In this document: piece after piece, positions 51,398-60,303 of the stretch
Position numbering within the stretch: position 1 is the first letter of the stretch
Layout of the letters: each line of letters starts with the position of its first letter
DNA from: Deltaproteobacteria bacterium
GTDB lineage: Bacteria; Desulfobacterota; GWC2-55-46; JAJCZF01
Assembly (NCBI GenBank): GCA_029262535.1
Contig: JAJCZF010000050.1
Location: 1 to 63,317, forward strand
DNA: 63,317 nucleotides
Reading direction: 5' to 3'
Program-made: the position numbers and the translations under genes
Notes under the pieces: generated by a model
The model's input: the letters and a program-made list of their open reading frames with translations, nothing else
Database searches by the model: none
What the model was told of the DNA's origin: nothing

Positions 51398-52849
51398 TTA
51401 AGAGCTTTTATCTCCAACATTTGAAAGCAACTTCTCAAGCACCATAGCCGAGGCAAACGCGATTATCGGCAGGTACAGAAGCGCGTTCCTGTGTATACCC
51501 GTGGCCTCGGTTACAGCCGTTACCTCAAGCGTCAGGTAGATGAAAAAGAAGGCCCCGACTATCATAATGATAATCAGATATAGATACTTTATCTCACTCG
51601 AAATCCACTCTCGAAGGCCTATTACGCTCAAGACGAGCCAGAAGGGGATGGTGAGATTAAAGTTGGCCTTGTCTACAAATATCTCCCAGAGGCCGATTGG
51701 AATGACTTCGATATGGAGCCCCGTTCTTGTACCCTCGGCATATGTCGGGTCCGAGAGCCAGGCCATCTCCGAACCCGCGCCGCTATGACCGAAACCGAAG
51801 TCTCCCAGAAATTTAAATAAGAGCCACGGCCCCGCGACGATGACAAAAGGCAGAATGAACCGGACGAAGGCATAGGCCTTCTCGCTCTTTGCCCTGCCCC
51901 GAACGAGCGTAAAGACGACGAGCGTAAAGAGTAAGGTCGTAAAGACCAGGAGCCCTTCGTTCTTGGTAAATACCGCCATGCCGGCGAATACGCCGGAGAC
52001 AATTAAGAGTCCACCCCTCTCCGTCTTTATATATCTCCACATAAAGGCGACCGACAAGAATGAATAATAGGTAAGCGGCAGGTCGGCTAGCCCCTCCGTG
52101 CCGTGGTATACCAAGAGCGGCGCGGTCGATACGAAGAGCGTCCACAAGAGCGCCCTGAAAGAACCGCTCTCTCTCTTTACCGTAAAATAGAAGACGATTA
52201 GAAAGGCGATAAAGTAGAAGGCCGACCAGCTCTTTACCAAAACCTCATGAAAGGAACCGAGCCAGAGGGCCTGCCAGAGTTGCAAAAATACTGTATGAAG
52301 CGGATGGCCCATAAATAACCTGTAGTCGCGGCCAAAGTAGTGCTCGCTCTCCGGGTCGAGAAGCATTGAACCTTCATAGTAAAAGAACTTCGCGCCAGCG
52401 GCCCAGTTTGACCATGTATCAACGGCAAAGAGCGGCCTTGTAAAGTCCTCATATAGGACAAAAAGACATTTTAGAATAATCCATATAAGGGCAAGCCCGG
52501 CAACAAGCTTCGCCGCCTTACTGCCTCCGGGCAGGCTGAAGGAGCAAGCGCAGGAGCCGGGGGCAAACGATGTGGAAGAGATGACCGAGACGCAAGACAT
52601 CCTGCCGTAGCGCAGATTTAGATAAATAAGAAGGGCTATTATAATAAGCTGCCCTGCCAGCATTGGCAAAAATCTAAAACCTATAGCAAGAAGACCCATG
52701 AAAAATATCTGCATGGAGAGCATACCGAGCCCAAGCCCGTAACCGAGCGCAAGCTTTTCCACGATACCGCTATCTTCTTTCTTTAAGAGCAGCGAGGTCA
52801 AGAGGAAGCCGGCGAAGGTCGGTATTATAAGGGCGAAAAATATATTCAT
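51398..52849 (-). CDS. Polytopic membrane protein, GT39/ArnT-like glycosyltransferase (copy 2)
   Basis: 483 residues, about eleven TM helices. Paralog of 48891-50285 with DTWSNWAAGAKFFYYEGSM, FTKNEGLLVF and the C-terminal YLTLEVTAVTEATGIHRNALLYLP. It contains a Cys/Ser-rich loop absent from copy 1 (CVSVISSTSFAPGSCACSF, about residues 82-100). Function inferred as transfer of a lipid-linked sugar on the periplasmic side. The start overlaps the stop of its partner (52846-54084) by 4 bp, and it ends one base before the next pair begins. Confidence 0.7.
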   Translation of the reverse strand: MNIFFALIIPTFAGFLLTSLLLKKEDSGIVEKLALGYGLGLGMLSMQIFFMGLLAIGFRFLPMLAGQLIIIALLIYLNLRYGRMSCVSVISSTSFAPGSCACSFSLPGGSKAAKLVAGLALIWIILKCLFVLYEDFTRPLFAVDTWSNWAAGAKFFYYEGSMLLDPESEHYFGRDYRLFMGHPLHTVFLQLWQALWLGSFHEVLVKSWSAFYFIAFLIVFYFTVKRESGSFRALLWTLFVSTAPLLVYHGTEGLADLPLTYYSFLSVAFMWRYIKTERGGLLIVSGVFAGMAVFTKNEGLLVFTTLLFTLVVFTLVRGRAKSEKAYAFVRFILPFVIVAGPWLLFKFLGDFGFGHSGAGSEMAWLSDPTYAEGTRTGLHIEVIPIGLWEIFVDKANFNLTIPFWLVLSVIGLREWISSEIKYLYLIIIMIVGAFFFIYLTLEVTAVTEATGIHRNALLYLPIIAFASAMVLEKLLSNVGDKSS

Positions 52850-54084
52850 GCGCCGCCCCCGACTCTATAGAGGACCGCCGCCGGTTCGGTGGATAGGACA
52901 GGAACGACATCCCGTTCTATGAGACGACCGTTCTGCCTTAAGACCCTGAGGGCCGGGTCGTAACTTATGGCCCTATCGTAATATACCCATACATACCTGG
53001 CCTCTGCGGAAGACTTTTTCGGCAAGAGATAATAACGGAGCATGAGCGCGGGGTTATAACGCGGGTCGGCAATAGGCCGTCCCGCGGGTCGCGCCATCTC
53101 TCCCGGAGGTAACTTTTGCTTGATTGCCTCTATGAAGCTGAAAAAGTCGTCGGACGCGCCCATGTATAGGGCCGATATGCGCTCTTTTTCACTCTTGCCG
53201 CTAAAATCTTTTAAGTCCGAGCAGTAGAGCCTGACCCAGTTATAGTCCATCCTCAAGGCAAAGAGAAGCGAAGCTAAAATAAAGGCCGCGACCACGGCAT
53301 TGATCGCAGTGCGCCGCCCTAACACCGCCTTCTTACGAACGATAAGATAAAGAACTATTATAAGAAAGGCCAGGCCTATGAATATATAGAGCAGCGTCAT
53401 GAAATGCCACGACCCAATAAGCGGAGAGTTTATATAGTTGATCGAGCCGGTCCCTATAGGCTCCCTTTCGAGAAACGAGAACCATACGGCCTTGGCAAGT
53501 CCGGCCCCTCCGGGCTCTTGAAAGCCAATGGAGTCTATCTCAAGCCCCTTTATACGGCCTGGAAAGGTAAGGTTAAAGGCAAGGATTCTATCGTCTTTCG
53601 AAAGTATATTGCCTATATATATCTCACGTTTGTGCCATTGGCCTCCATTAGATCTAGCGCCAGCGCTGTCGCCATCGAGATAAAATTTCTTCTTTATACC
53701 GCGCGGAGCCGATGAAGAGAATATCGTAATCTCGCAGGTGCCGCGCACCGCACCCCTGTAAGAAAATTGCAACAGGCTTTCGCTTGCCGGGATATCAAGG
53801 GAGCCTGGCGAATACAATACCGGGAAAAAACCTTCATTTATTAGAAGCACGCCGCCTTTAGCAGCAAGGCTCCCCCTGACGACCTGCCAGTTAGCGATTT
53901 CGCCCTTCGACTCAAAGTCAAAAAGATGGCTGCCCTCGCCTGGCTGCGCCGCCGGGAGCGAAGATGGAATAGTCAATAAGGAAAAGATAAAAAAGAGAAG
54001 GCAGAACGAAAAAGAACGGCCCCTGTGAAGAGACCGGCGAGTAACTATCGATACCATCTTTGCGTGGCACCTGGACAAGGTCAT
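52846..54084 (-). CDS. Membrane-anchored partner protein of unknown function (copy 2)
   Basis: 412 residues. N-terminal signal or anchor (about 22-43), beta-rich domain (FDFESKGEIANWQVVRG, the strand pattern of a jelly-roll carbohydrate-binding module), TM segments (about 225-250 and 262-282) and the C-terminal YYLLPKKSSAEARYVWVYYDRA, ending VVPVLSTEPAAVLYRVGGGA. Paralog of 50282-51397. The start ATG overlaps the stop of the TatD/radical-SAM gene (ATGA), so the whole block appears to be one translationally coupled unit. Confidence 0.65.
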   Translation of the reverse strand: MTLSRCHAKMVSIVTRRSLHRGRSFSFCLLFFIFSLLTIPSSLPAAQPGEGSHLFDFESKGEIANWQVVRGSLAAKGGVLLINEGFFPVLYSPGSLDIPASESLLQFSYRGAVRGTCEITIFSSSAPRGIKKKFYLDGDSAGARSNGGQWHKREIYIGNILSKDDRILAFNLTFPGRIKGLEIDSIGFQEPGGAGLAKAVWFSFLEREPIGTGSINYINSPLIGSWHFMTLLYIFIGLAFLIIVLYLIVRKKAVLGRRTAINAVVAAFILASLLFALRMDYNWVRLYCSDLKDFSGKSEKERISALYMGASDDFFSFIEAIKQKLPPGEMARPAGRPIADPRYNPALMLRYYLLPKKSSAEARYVWVYYDRAISYDPALRVLRQNGRLIERDVVPVLSTEPAAVLYRVGGGA

Positions 54085-55532
54085 CCTACCTCATTATATT
54101 CTCTGACCCGAAAGGGCACGCCCAGCTCGTCCTCGGCCACTACCCTGGTCGCTTCCATATCGATGCCGGGCACGCTGACGGCGGAGGCGACGACCTTTGC
54201 AATATGTTTCTTCGCCTCGCGCAGGAAAAATAGTATCGCCGGGTAGGCATTCTCTTTATAAGGGCTCTTTATTATAGAAAGATAAGCGTCCGAATCGGGC
54301 GCGTTGAGGCTAACCGATATCGTATCGACAAAGTGCAGTTCGGGCAGGACATTTCTGCCGTGATAGAGGTTGGCAAGGCCGTCGGTATCTATCCTGATAG
54401 AGCAACCCATCTCTTTTAACTTTTCGCCGACCTCTTTTACGATATCTATTCTTATCAGCGGCTCGCCGTAACCGCAAAAGACTATCTCGTCAAATCTCGA
54501 AGCCGGGTCCGCTCCGATAGCATCCATAAGCTCATCCGCCGTCGGCTCTTCCGAGAGGCGAAGGAAGTGTCCCTTGACCGTATAGGAGCGAAACTTTGCG
54601 CAGAAGGTACAGTGGTTCGAACAGCGATTTGTGATATTGAGATAGAGCGAATTCCTGATCTTATAGGCGATCTTCGCCTTCTTTTCACTCTCTTTACCAT
54701 TATAATTTGGGCCTATCCCAAAGAGATTTTCCGCGTTAAGTGTAGTGATGCGCGCGACATCCTGCTCGGATAAACCCTTTAATTCCGCTACCATAGCCGC
54801 TGTATATCTTACGAATGAAGGTTCGTTCCTCTTGCCCCTCTTAGGCACCGGCGCCAGGTAAGGAGAATCGGTCTCAACGAGCATCCTTTCAATCGGAACG
54901 TGGCTTACGACCTCGTGCATCTCTTCGGCCTTCTTGAATGTGACGACACCGGATATCGATATATAGAGGCCGAGATCGAGGGCTCGTTTCGCCATCTCCA
55001 TATCACCCGAAAAGCAGTGAAGCACGCCGTTATGAACCCCCTCGGCCTCAAGGATATCCATCGTCTCTTCATTGGCCTCCCTGGAATGAACTATAAGCGG
55101 CAGGTTCAGCTCACGAGCGAGCGCGATATGTCGTATAAATAGTTCGCGTTGAATATTTTTGGGGGAGTGCATGTAGTGATAGTCGAGCCCGGTCTCGCCG
55201 ATGCCGACCAATTTTTTGTTTGAAAGGGCGATCTCCCGCATAAGTTCGAATGGATCGCGCCCGGTAAAACCGACTGTCTCGGCTGCGTCATGGGGGTGAA
55301 CGCCAAGCGCCGCATAGATATCTTTATTGGACTCTGCGATCGACATAACGGAGCCGAAACCGGAAACTGCCTTCCAGCAGCCGACCGTTATTATAGACTT
55401 AAGGCCCGCCTCGCTAAAAGCCCTATCTATAAGCTCGGCTCGATCCTCGTCGAACTTAGGGTCGTCGAGGTGGGCATGCGTATCTATTAAAAGAATCTCG
55501 CCGGTCTTATCATTTGGCACGGTCGTTCCCAT
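54081..55532 (-). CDS. Fusion of TatD-family hydrolase and TatD-associated radical SAM protein
   Basis: 483 residues. Residues 15-275 are a TatD metal-dependent nuclease: DTHAHLDD (His19, His21), GETGLDYHY (Glu113), HSRE (His149), HCFSG (His172), ETDSPYLAP (Asp222). Residues 293-480 are a radical SAM domain with the CxxxCxxC cluster motif CSNHCTFC (Cys304, 308, 311) and VFCGYGEPLIR. Stand-alone radical SAM proteins next to tatD are a described family; here both are on one chain. TatD acts in DNA/RNA quality control, but the radical SAM substrate is unknown. It is 7 bp after metG and overlaps the first membrane-pair gene. Confidence 0.88.
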   Translation of the reverse strand: MGTTVPNDKTGEILLIDTHAHLDDPKFDEDRAELIDRAFSEAGLKSIITVGCWKAVSGFGSVMSIAESNKDIYAALGVHPHDAAETVGFTGRDPFELMREIALSNKKLVGIGETGLDYHYMHSPKNIQRELFIRHIALARELNLPLIVHSREANEETMDILEAEGVHNGVLHCFSGDMEMAKRALDLGLYISISGVVTFKKAEEMHEVVSHVPIERMLVETDSPYLAPVPKRGKRNEPSFVRYTAAMVAELKGLSEQDVARITTLNAENLFGIGPNYNGKESEKKAKIAYKIRNSLYLNITNRCSNHCTFCAKFRSYTVKGHFLRLSEEPTADELMDAIGADPASRFDEIVFCGYGEPLIRIDIVKEVGEKLKEMGCSIRIDTDGLANLYHGRNVLPELHFVDTISVSLNAPDSDAYLSIIKSPYKENAYPAILFFLREAKKHIAKVVASAVSVPGIDMEATRVVAEDELGVPFRVREYNEVG

Positions 55533-55539
55533 AGGAGGC

Positions 55540-57063
55540 TCAATCTACCTTGGGGAAGAGCGGGTCGCCCTTGGTGACTTTAAGGCCATTGACAGTACCC
55601 AAAAAGGAGATCTCATCATCAAAATCCTTGCCTTCGAGAGAGGGCGAAAGTCCGAGCTGTACCCGTAATTTCTCAGAAGCAGTCGGCATAAACGGATTGA
55701 TGTAGACAGATAGAACCTTAAGACCCGCGGCAAGCAGATGTAAGACCGTAGAAAGCTTATCATCGTCGGTCTCCTTCCACGGTTCGCAGTTACCGACGTA
55801 GGCGTTCATCTCCCTGACGCGAAGCCATATCTCGTTAAGAACGTCATAATAATTAAGATGTGCAAAGAGTTTGTCGATGGAAGATGAAAGAGCGGAAAAG
55901 GAATTTAGCAACTCGTTTTCAAGCTCTCCTATTGAAGCCTCGACATAGTCCGGCACCACTCCGTCCCTGTACTTTATTATCATAGAGACCGAACGGCTCA
56001 ATAGGTTACCAAGGTCATTGGCCAGCTCGCTATTTATACGACTCTTTAAGGCCTCTATAGAGAAATCTCCGTCCGCGCCGAAGGGGACCTCCCTGAAGAG
56101 AAAGAAGCGGAACTGATCTGTGCCGTACTCTTCGGCAATGGCGACAGGGTCTACGACATTGCCCGTAGATTTACTCATCTTCGCCCCGTCTACCGTCCAC
56201 CAACCGTGCGCAAAGACCTTTTTCGGTTTAGGTAGTTCCGCGCTCTCCAGGAACGCGGGCCAGTAAACGGTATGAAACCTCAAGATATCCTTGCCTATGA
56301 TATGCAGGTCCGCAGGCCAGTACTTCTTAAACTTAAGATCATCGTTCGGATATCCCACGGAGGCGAGATAGTTGGTAAGGGCGTCAAACCAGACATATAT
56401 GACATGCTTAGGGTCGTCCGGCACGGGGATGCCCCATGAGAAGGTCGTCCGGCTGACCGAAAGGTCGCGCAAGCCGGTCTTGATGAAGTTAGTGATCTCG
56501 CGCTCCCGGCTTGCGGGTTCGATAAAGCCGGGATTTTTTTCTATATATTCTATAAGGCTATCGCCGAACTCAGATAGTTTGAAAAAATAACTCTCTTCGG
56601 TCAGCTTCTCTACCTCCCGAAGACACTCCGGGCACTTGCCGTCGACGAGCTGCAACTCTGTAAGAAATGTCTCGCAAGGGGTACAGTACCAGTCCTCATA
56701 GTGGCCGAGGTAGATATCGCCCTTCTTCTTTACGTCGGACCAGATACGGTCAACCGCCGTCTTGTGTCGCCCTTCTGTGGTGCGTATAAAGTCGGTATTC
56801 GATATATTCAAGAGGGGCCAGAGCTTCTTGTAGCGCTCCACAACGCTATTGGCGAGCTCTATGGGTGAGATCATAGCCTCTGCCGCGCTCTTTTCTACCT
56901 TCATTCCGTGCTCGTCCGTGCCGGTAAGGAAATGCACGTCAAAGCCCCTGAGCCTCTTGTAGCGCGCTATCACATCAGCCGCAACCGTAGTATAGGCGTG
57001 ACCGATATGGGGCACGTCGTTTACATAATATATTGGGGTGGTAACGTAAAAAGTCTTGGTCAT
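55540..57063 (-). CDS. metG: Methionyl-tRNA synthetase
   Basis: 507 residues. HIGH at 19-22 (VPHIGHAYTT), the zinc knuckle CTPCETFL ... CPECLRE, and the KMSKS loop (GAKMSKSTGNV). It ends soon after the anticodon-binding helical domain, without the C-terminal tRNA-binding EMAP/Trbp111-like domain that many bacterial MetRS have. It joins Met to tRNA. The start overlaps the stop of the PSP1 gene by one base. Confidence 0.95.
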   Translation of the reverse strand: MTKTFYVTTPIYYVNDVPHIGHAYTTVAADVIARYKRLRGFDVHFLTGTDEHGMKVEKSAAEAMISPIELANSVVERYKKLWPLLNISNTDFIRTTEGRHKTAVDRIWSDVKKKGDIYLGHYEDWYCTPCETFLTELQLVDGKCPECLREVEKLTEESYFFKLSEFGDSLIEYIEKNPGFIEPASREREITNFIKTGLRDLSVSRTTFSWGIPVPDDPKHVIYVWFDALTNYLASVGYPNDDLKFKKYWPADLHIIGKDILRFHTVYWPAFLESAELPKPKKVFAHGWWTVDGAKMSKSTGNVVDPVAIAEEYGTDQFRFFLFREVPFGADGDFSIEALKSRINSELANDLGNLLSRSVSMIIKYRDGVVPDYVEASIGELENELLNSFSALSSSIDKLFAHLNYYDVLNEIWLRVREMNAYVGNCEPWKETDDDKLSTVLHLLAAGLKVLSVYINPFMPTASEKLRVQLGLSPSLEGKDFDDEISFLGTVNGLKVTKGDPLFPKVD

Positions 57064-58211
57064 CAGGTGGCGCTCCCGCCGCTATTATCACCGCCGCCGC
57101 TGCCATCAGGAGTTTGAGTCGGCTTCGCTCCCTGTCCGCCTCTACGTCCCCTGCGGCCCCTGTTACGCCTTCTCTTACGCGGGGGACGTGTGCCCTCTGC
57201 GCCTTCGCCCGCGCCTTCAGGCTTATTCTGGCCGGCTGGCGCGACACCCTGCTCGACAGTGGCAGAACTATCACTCTTATTCTCTCTCTCACCGGCAAAA
57301 AGCGGTGAAGGCTCGTCACCCGGCCTGGGTTCTCTCTTTTTTTGAGCCGCTCCGGGCCTTCTATCAGGTCGTCTTTGACCAGCTTCGGCCCTTCTTGAAG
57401 CAGATTCTGGCCTCTTCGAGCCAGGTTCAGGCCTCCTTGAGCGCGGCTCGTTTCTCCTTGGACGGGGGGCGGGCCTATCTGAAGCGTCCTCTCCCTTTTC
57501 GGATGCCGATTTTCCATCTTTAGCTCCGGCTCCACAAGCGGCCTTTGCCATTGAGGCGCAGGCCTTTCGCTCTTTATAGGTTTCGTGCTCGTAACTGAGA
57601 CAGCACATCAACCGTCCGCAGATGCCCGATATCTTGGACGGATTCAGGGCAAGATTTTGTTCCTTGGCCATCTTCACCGTAACCGGCGCGAAATTCACAA
57701 GAAAGTTCGAACAACATAATTCGCGCCCGCATGGGCCTAAGCCGCCGAGTATCTTTGCCTCGTCGCGCACACCTATCTGGCGCATCTCTATACGTGTGTG
57801 AAATGTCGAAGCCAGGTCCCTGACAAGAGCCCTGAAGTCTATCCTGCCCTCGCTTGTAAAGTAGAATATCGCCTTGCTCGAATCGAATAGGTATTCAACC
57901 CTGCTGAGCTTCATGTCAAGGCCGTACTGAGCTATCTTCTCACGGCAGACACGCCGGGCCTCCTTCTCTCTCTCCTGGTTAAAGTCCTGTCTCTCGATAT
58001 CCACATCGTCAGCCTTGCGAATAACCTTCTTGAGCCTATGTTTTATATTTGCGAAATCCTTCTCCTCAGGACCGTTGGAAACTGTGCCGAGCCCCAGCCC
58101 CCTGTCGACCTCGACGATAACCTTGTCGCCTGCGACCACATCCTGTCCGTTCGAATCGAAATCATATACCTTGCAGGCCGCCTTAAACCTTACGCCCGTT
58201 ATCATAACCAT
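57063..58211 (-). CDS. ricT: PSP1-domain (RicT/YaaT-like) protein with a long Arg/Gly/Pro-rich tail
   Basis: 382 residues. The PSP1 domain occupies about 1-215, with the conserved cysteines of RicT (GPCGRELCCSNFLV and GICGRLMCCLSYEHETY); in Bacillus the RicT-RicA-RicF complex binds [4Fe-4S] clusters and affects RNA processing. The last ~165 residues are disordered and basic: PAPRPRRNEPRSRRPEPG early on and PPRKRRRNRGRRGRRGG near the end, resembling RGG-type RNA-binding tails. Such a tail is absent in RicT of Bacillus. RicA and RicF genes are not in the window. It lies between holB and metG, the usual holB-ricT neighbourhood. Confidence 0.88.
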   Translation of the reverse strand: MVMITGVRFKAACKVYDFDSNGQDVVAGDKVIVEVDRGLGLGTVSNGPEEKDFANIKHRLKKVIRKADDVDIERQDFNQEREKEARRVCREKIAQYGLDMKLSRVEYLFDSSKAIFYFTSEGRIDFRALVRDLASTFHTRIEMRQIGVRDEAKILGGLGPCGRELCCSNFLVNFAPVTVKMAKEQNLALNPSKISGICGRLMCCLSYEHETYKERKACASMAKAACGAGAKDGKSASEKGEDASDRPAPRPRRNEPRSRRPEPGSKRPESASRRAEAGQRRPDRRPGAAQKKREPRPGDEPSPLFAGERENKSDSSATVEQGVAPAGQNKPEGAGEGAEGTRPPRKRRRNRGRRGRRGGQGAKPTQTPDGSGGGDNSGGSAT

Positions 58212-58245
58212 CTTATATAACTCCTCTTATATTAAAGCGCTGCTC

Positions 58246-59250
58246 TTATGCAGCGCGGTCCATACGGATATTTTTGCAAAATTCGAGAAGAAGGACCTCG
58301 ACCGCAAGCCTCTTATTGGCGTTTCTGGGCGGCATAATCTCGGACTCGGTCGCGCACGCCGTCTCATAGAGGCTCATGGCGCGCCTCAGGCCGATACCGG
58401 AACGCTCCTTTAAAAGTTTTGACATATCGCAATTTACAATCATCTCGCCCGCGTCCTCTATAACAAGAATCAAGTCCCTTAGCCATGTCTTTAAAAAGTC
58501 TAACTTCTCAAAAAGATCGACGTCCTTAGCAAGCGACTGCGCAACCGCGAGGATTGCTGCCGGGTCGGCAGGGCTGAGACCCAGTAACTCTCCGATAAAA
58601 TCGGCCCTGTCGAAACCGATGCCGCCGGAGGAAATCTCCACAGCACGGGCGATGGAGCCGTTTGCCAATGTAGCTAAAAGTCTGGCGTCGCCATCTGAAA
58701 GGTCGGCGTCCTCGGAAAGTTTAGACTCAATCAAGGCCGTGCCAACGGGTCTGAAATTTATCCTCTGACACCTTGAAAGTATGGTCGGAAGCAGCGCCGA
58801 CGGAACAGGTGTAACCAGTATTATTATAGTGCCGGAAGTCGGCTCCTCAAGTGTCTTCAGGAAGGCGTTCGATGGGGCCTTGCCCATCGCCTCGGCGCCG
58901 TCTATCACAAAGACCCTGTAACCGCGCTCGACCCTGAAGCGCGCGGCGCGTTGCAGCTCTCTTACCCTCTCAATCTTTATATAACCTTTTTCATCAGGCA
59001 AGACTAACTCAAAGTCGAGCGTTGAGCCGTCCTCAAAAGCGCGGCAGCTGGAACACTGACCGCAAGAGTCGCCGCCTGACTCGGCGGACGACTCACAGTT
59101 AAGGGCCATGGCAAAGGCGCGGGCAGTAGCGACCTTGCCTATGCCGTCTATACCGGTAAAGAGATAGGCATGGGCCGCGCGATTTGTCTTTACCGCGTTC
59201 TTGAGAAGCGCTACCTCCCTATCGTGACCGATTATATCGGAAAAACTCAT
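58246..59250 (-). CDS. holB: DNA polymerase III delta-prime subunit
   Basis: 334 residues. AAA+ clamp-loader fold with a degenerate P-loop GIDGIGKV (33-40; Val where Thr/Ser is required), matching the ATP-inactive delta-prime rather than tau/gamma, and a four-cysteine zinc module (Cys52, 63, 66, 69). Later AEAMGKAPSNAFLKTLEEPTSG is the family-typical sensor region. It loads the sliding clamp. Upstream tmk and downstream ricT give the common tmk-holB-ricT order. Confidence 0.93.
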   Translation of the reverse strand: MSFSDIIGHDREVALLKNAVKTNRAAHAYLFTGIDGIGKVATARAFAMALNCESSAESGGDSCGQCSSCRAFEDGSTLDFELVLPDEKGYIKIERVRELQRAARFRVERGYRVFVIDGAEAMGKAPSNAFLKTLEEPTSGTIIILVTPVPSALLPTILSRCQRINFRPVGTALIESKLSEDADLSDGDARLLATLANGSIARAVEISSGGIGFDRADFIGELLGLSPADPAAILAVAQSLAKDVDLFEKLDFLKTWLRDLILVIEDAGEMIVNCDMSKLLKERSGIGLRRAMSLYETACATESEIMPPRNANKRLAVEVLLLEFCKNIRMDRAA

Positions 59251-59264
59251 ATGAAAAAGATCCC

Positions 59265-59912
59265 TTAAAGCGCCTTAAGGTAGCGGTCGACGATATCTCG
59301 AATCTCACGCTGTATCTCATCTACCGGCTTTTCAGCGTCTATTACCTTTACCCTGTCGGGCTCCGTATCCGCAATCTTTAGGAAACCGCTCCTGACGCGC
59401 CTGTGAAAGTCCATGGGTTCGCGCTCAAAACGATCCTCACTATTACCGCTCTTATTGCGCATCCTTTCAAAGGCGCGCTCAAGGCCGACCGAGGGATTGC
59501 AGTCCAATAAAAAGGTCAGGTCTGGAGCCAGGTCATGAGCCGCCATACGGTTCATGGAGGTAACGGAGTTCATGGAGAGACCGCGGCCAAAGCCCTGATA
59601 TGCGATGGTCGAATCTGTAAAGCGGTCGCATAAGACTACCTTTCCTGAAGCTAGCGCAGGCCTTAAAACCTTGTCTACGAGTTCGGTCCTGCAAGCGCCA
59701 TATAGAAATAACTCGGTCCACTTGTCAATGCCCTCGCTCTTGGAGTCGAGCAAGACCGCTCTTATAGACTCGCCTATATCGGTGCCACCGGGCTCACGAA
59801 GCGAAAGTACGTCGAAATCGGCGCGGTCAAGATGCTCTCTCAACAACTCTATCTGCGTGGACTTGCCGCAACCCTCTACGCCTTCGAAGCTTATAAAGAA
59901 TGATTTGGTCAA
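59265..59912 (-). CDS. tmk: Thymidylate kinase
   Basis: 215 residues. P-loop GVEGCGKST (11-19), DR(Y/F) motif CDRFTDSTIAYQG and the LID region; Asp/Arg of the SLREPGGT segment. It phosphorylates dTMP to dTDP. First gene of the tmk-holB-ricT-metG-tatD/rSAM-membrane-pair operon, with 14 bp to holB. No convincing promoter was found in the AT-rich upstream sequence. Confidence 0.95.
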   Translation of the reverse strand: MTKSFFISFEGVEGCGKSTQIELLREHLDRADFDVLSLREPGGTDIGESIRAVLLDSKSEGIDKWTELFLYGACRTELVDKVLRPALASGKVVLCDRFTDSTIAYQGFGRGLSMNSVTSMNRMAAHDLAPDLTFLLDCNPSVGLERAFERMRNKSGNSEDRFEREPMDFHRRVRSGFLKIADTEPDRVKVIDAEKPVDEIQREIRDIVDRYLKAL

Positions 59913-60099
59913 TTGCTCTCCTTGATTTATAAATGATCAGAACGTATAACATTATAATATTACAGTAAAACGTGGCGTCTAGCAAGCATTAAGGTACGAT
60001 TTGGAGAGAGTTGAGGGGTAAGGCGGCCAGTCCTGGGTAAGACATGGCGGAATGGACCTATTTATGATTGAGCGGAAGGGCGAGTGAGGAATCAATTCC

Positions 60100-60170
60100 G
60101 GATCTACGAGTGGAGTTCCATCAACCTGAAAGTCCGAGACTCTTCGATACGCTCAGAGTGACAGGGAGGG
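60100..60170. repeat. Remnant of a dispersed intergenic repeat
   Basis: The segment GACTCTTCGATACGCTCAGAG (near 60138-60158, shown as one motif) is a familiar dispersed-repeat sequence in many bacterial genomes and gives false ORFs with RLFDTLRVTG. Single copy in this window, so the family assignment is from recognition only. Confidence 0.45.
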
Positions 60171-60240
60171 AGTGCATGGCTTTAATTGTAAATGGAGATC
60201 TATTTTTGAAAGGGATATGGAAAAGAAAACGAGACTGGCA

Positions 60241-60278
60241 TAAAAAAAACGGGGCAGGTAATAAATTACCTGCCCCGT
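60241..60278 (-). terminator. Strong terminator of the porin gene
   Basis: A 14-bp perfect stem (ACGGGGCAGGTAAT at 60249-60262 with ATTACCTGCCCCGT at 60265-60278) followed on the minus strand by seven T. It is 25 bp beyond the porin stop. Confidence 0.9.
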
Positions 60279-60303
60279 TCTGATAGTGCTGATTACGAAA
60301 GAT

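Larger units (their letters stand above)
59913..60303. other. Intergenic region with repeat remnant and terminator
   Basis: 391 bp. Near 59930-59975 it is AT-rich, where the tmk promoter should be. 60085-60175 resembles a degraded dispersed repeat (the CTCTTCGATACGCTCAGAGTGACAGGG type), and the porin terminator is at 60241-60278. I see no coding sequence. Confidence 0.5.

Noticed and set aside
60068-60283. 71-codon plus-strand frame with RLFDTLRVTG
   Set aside because: It reads through a dispersed-repeat remnant and the porin terminator.
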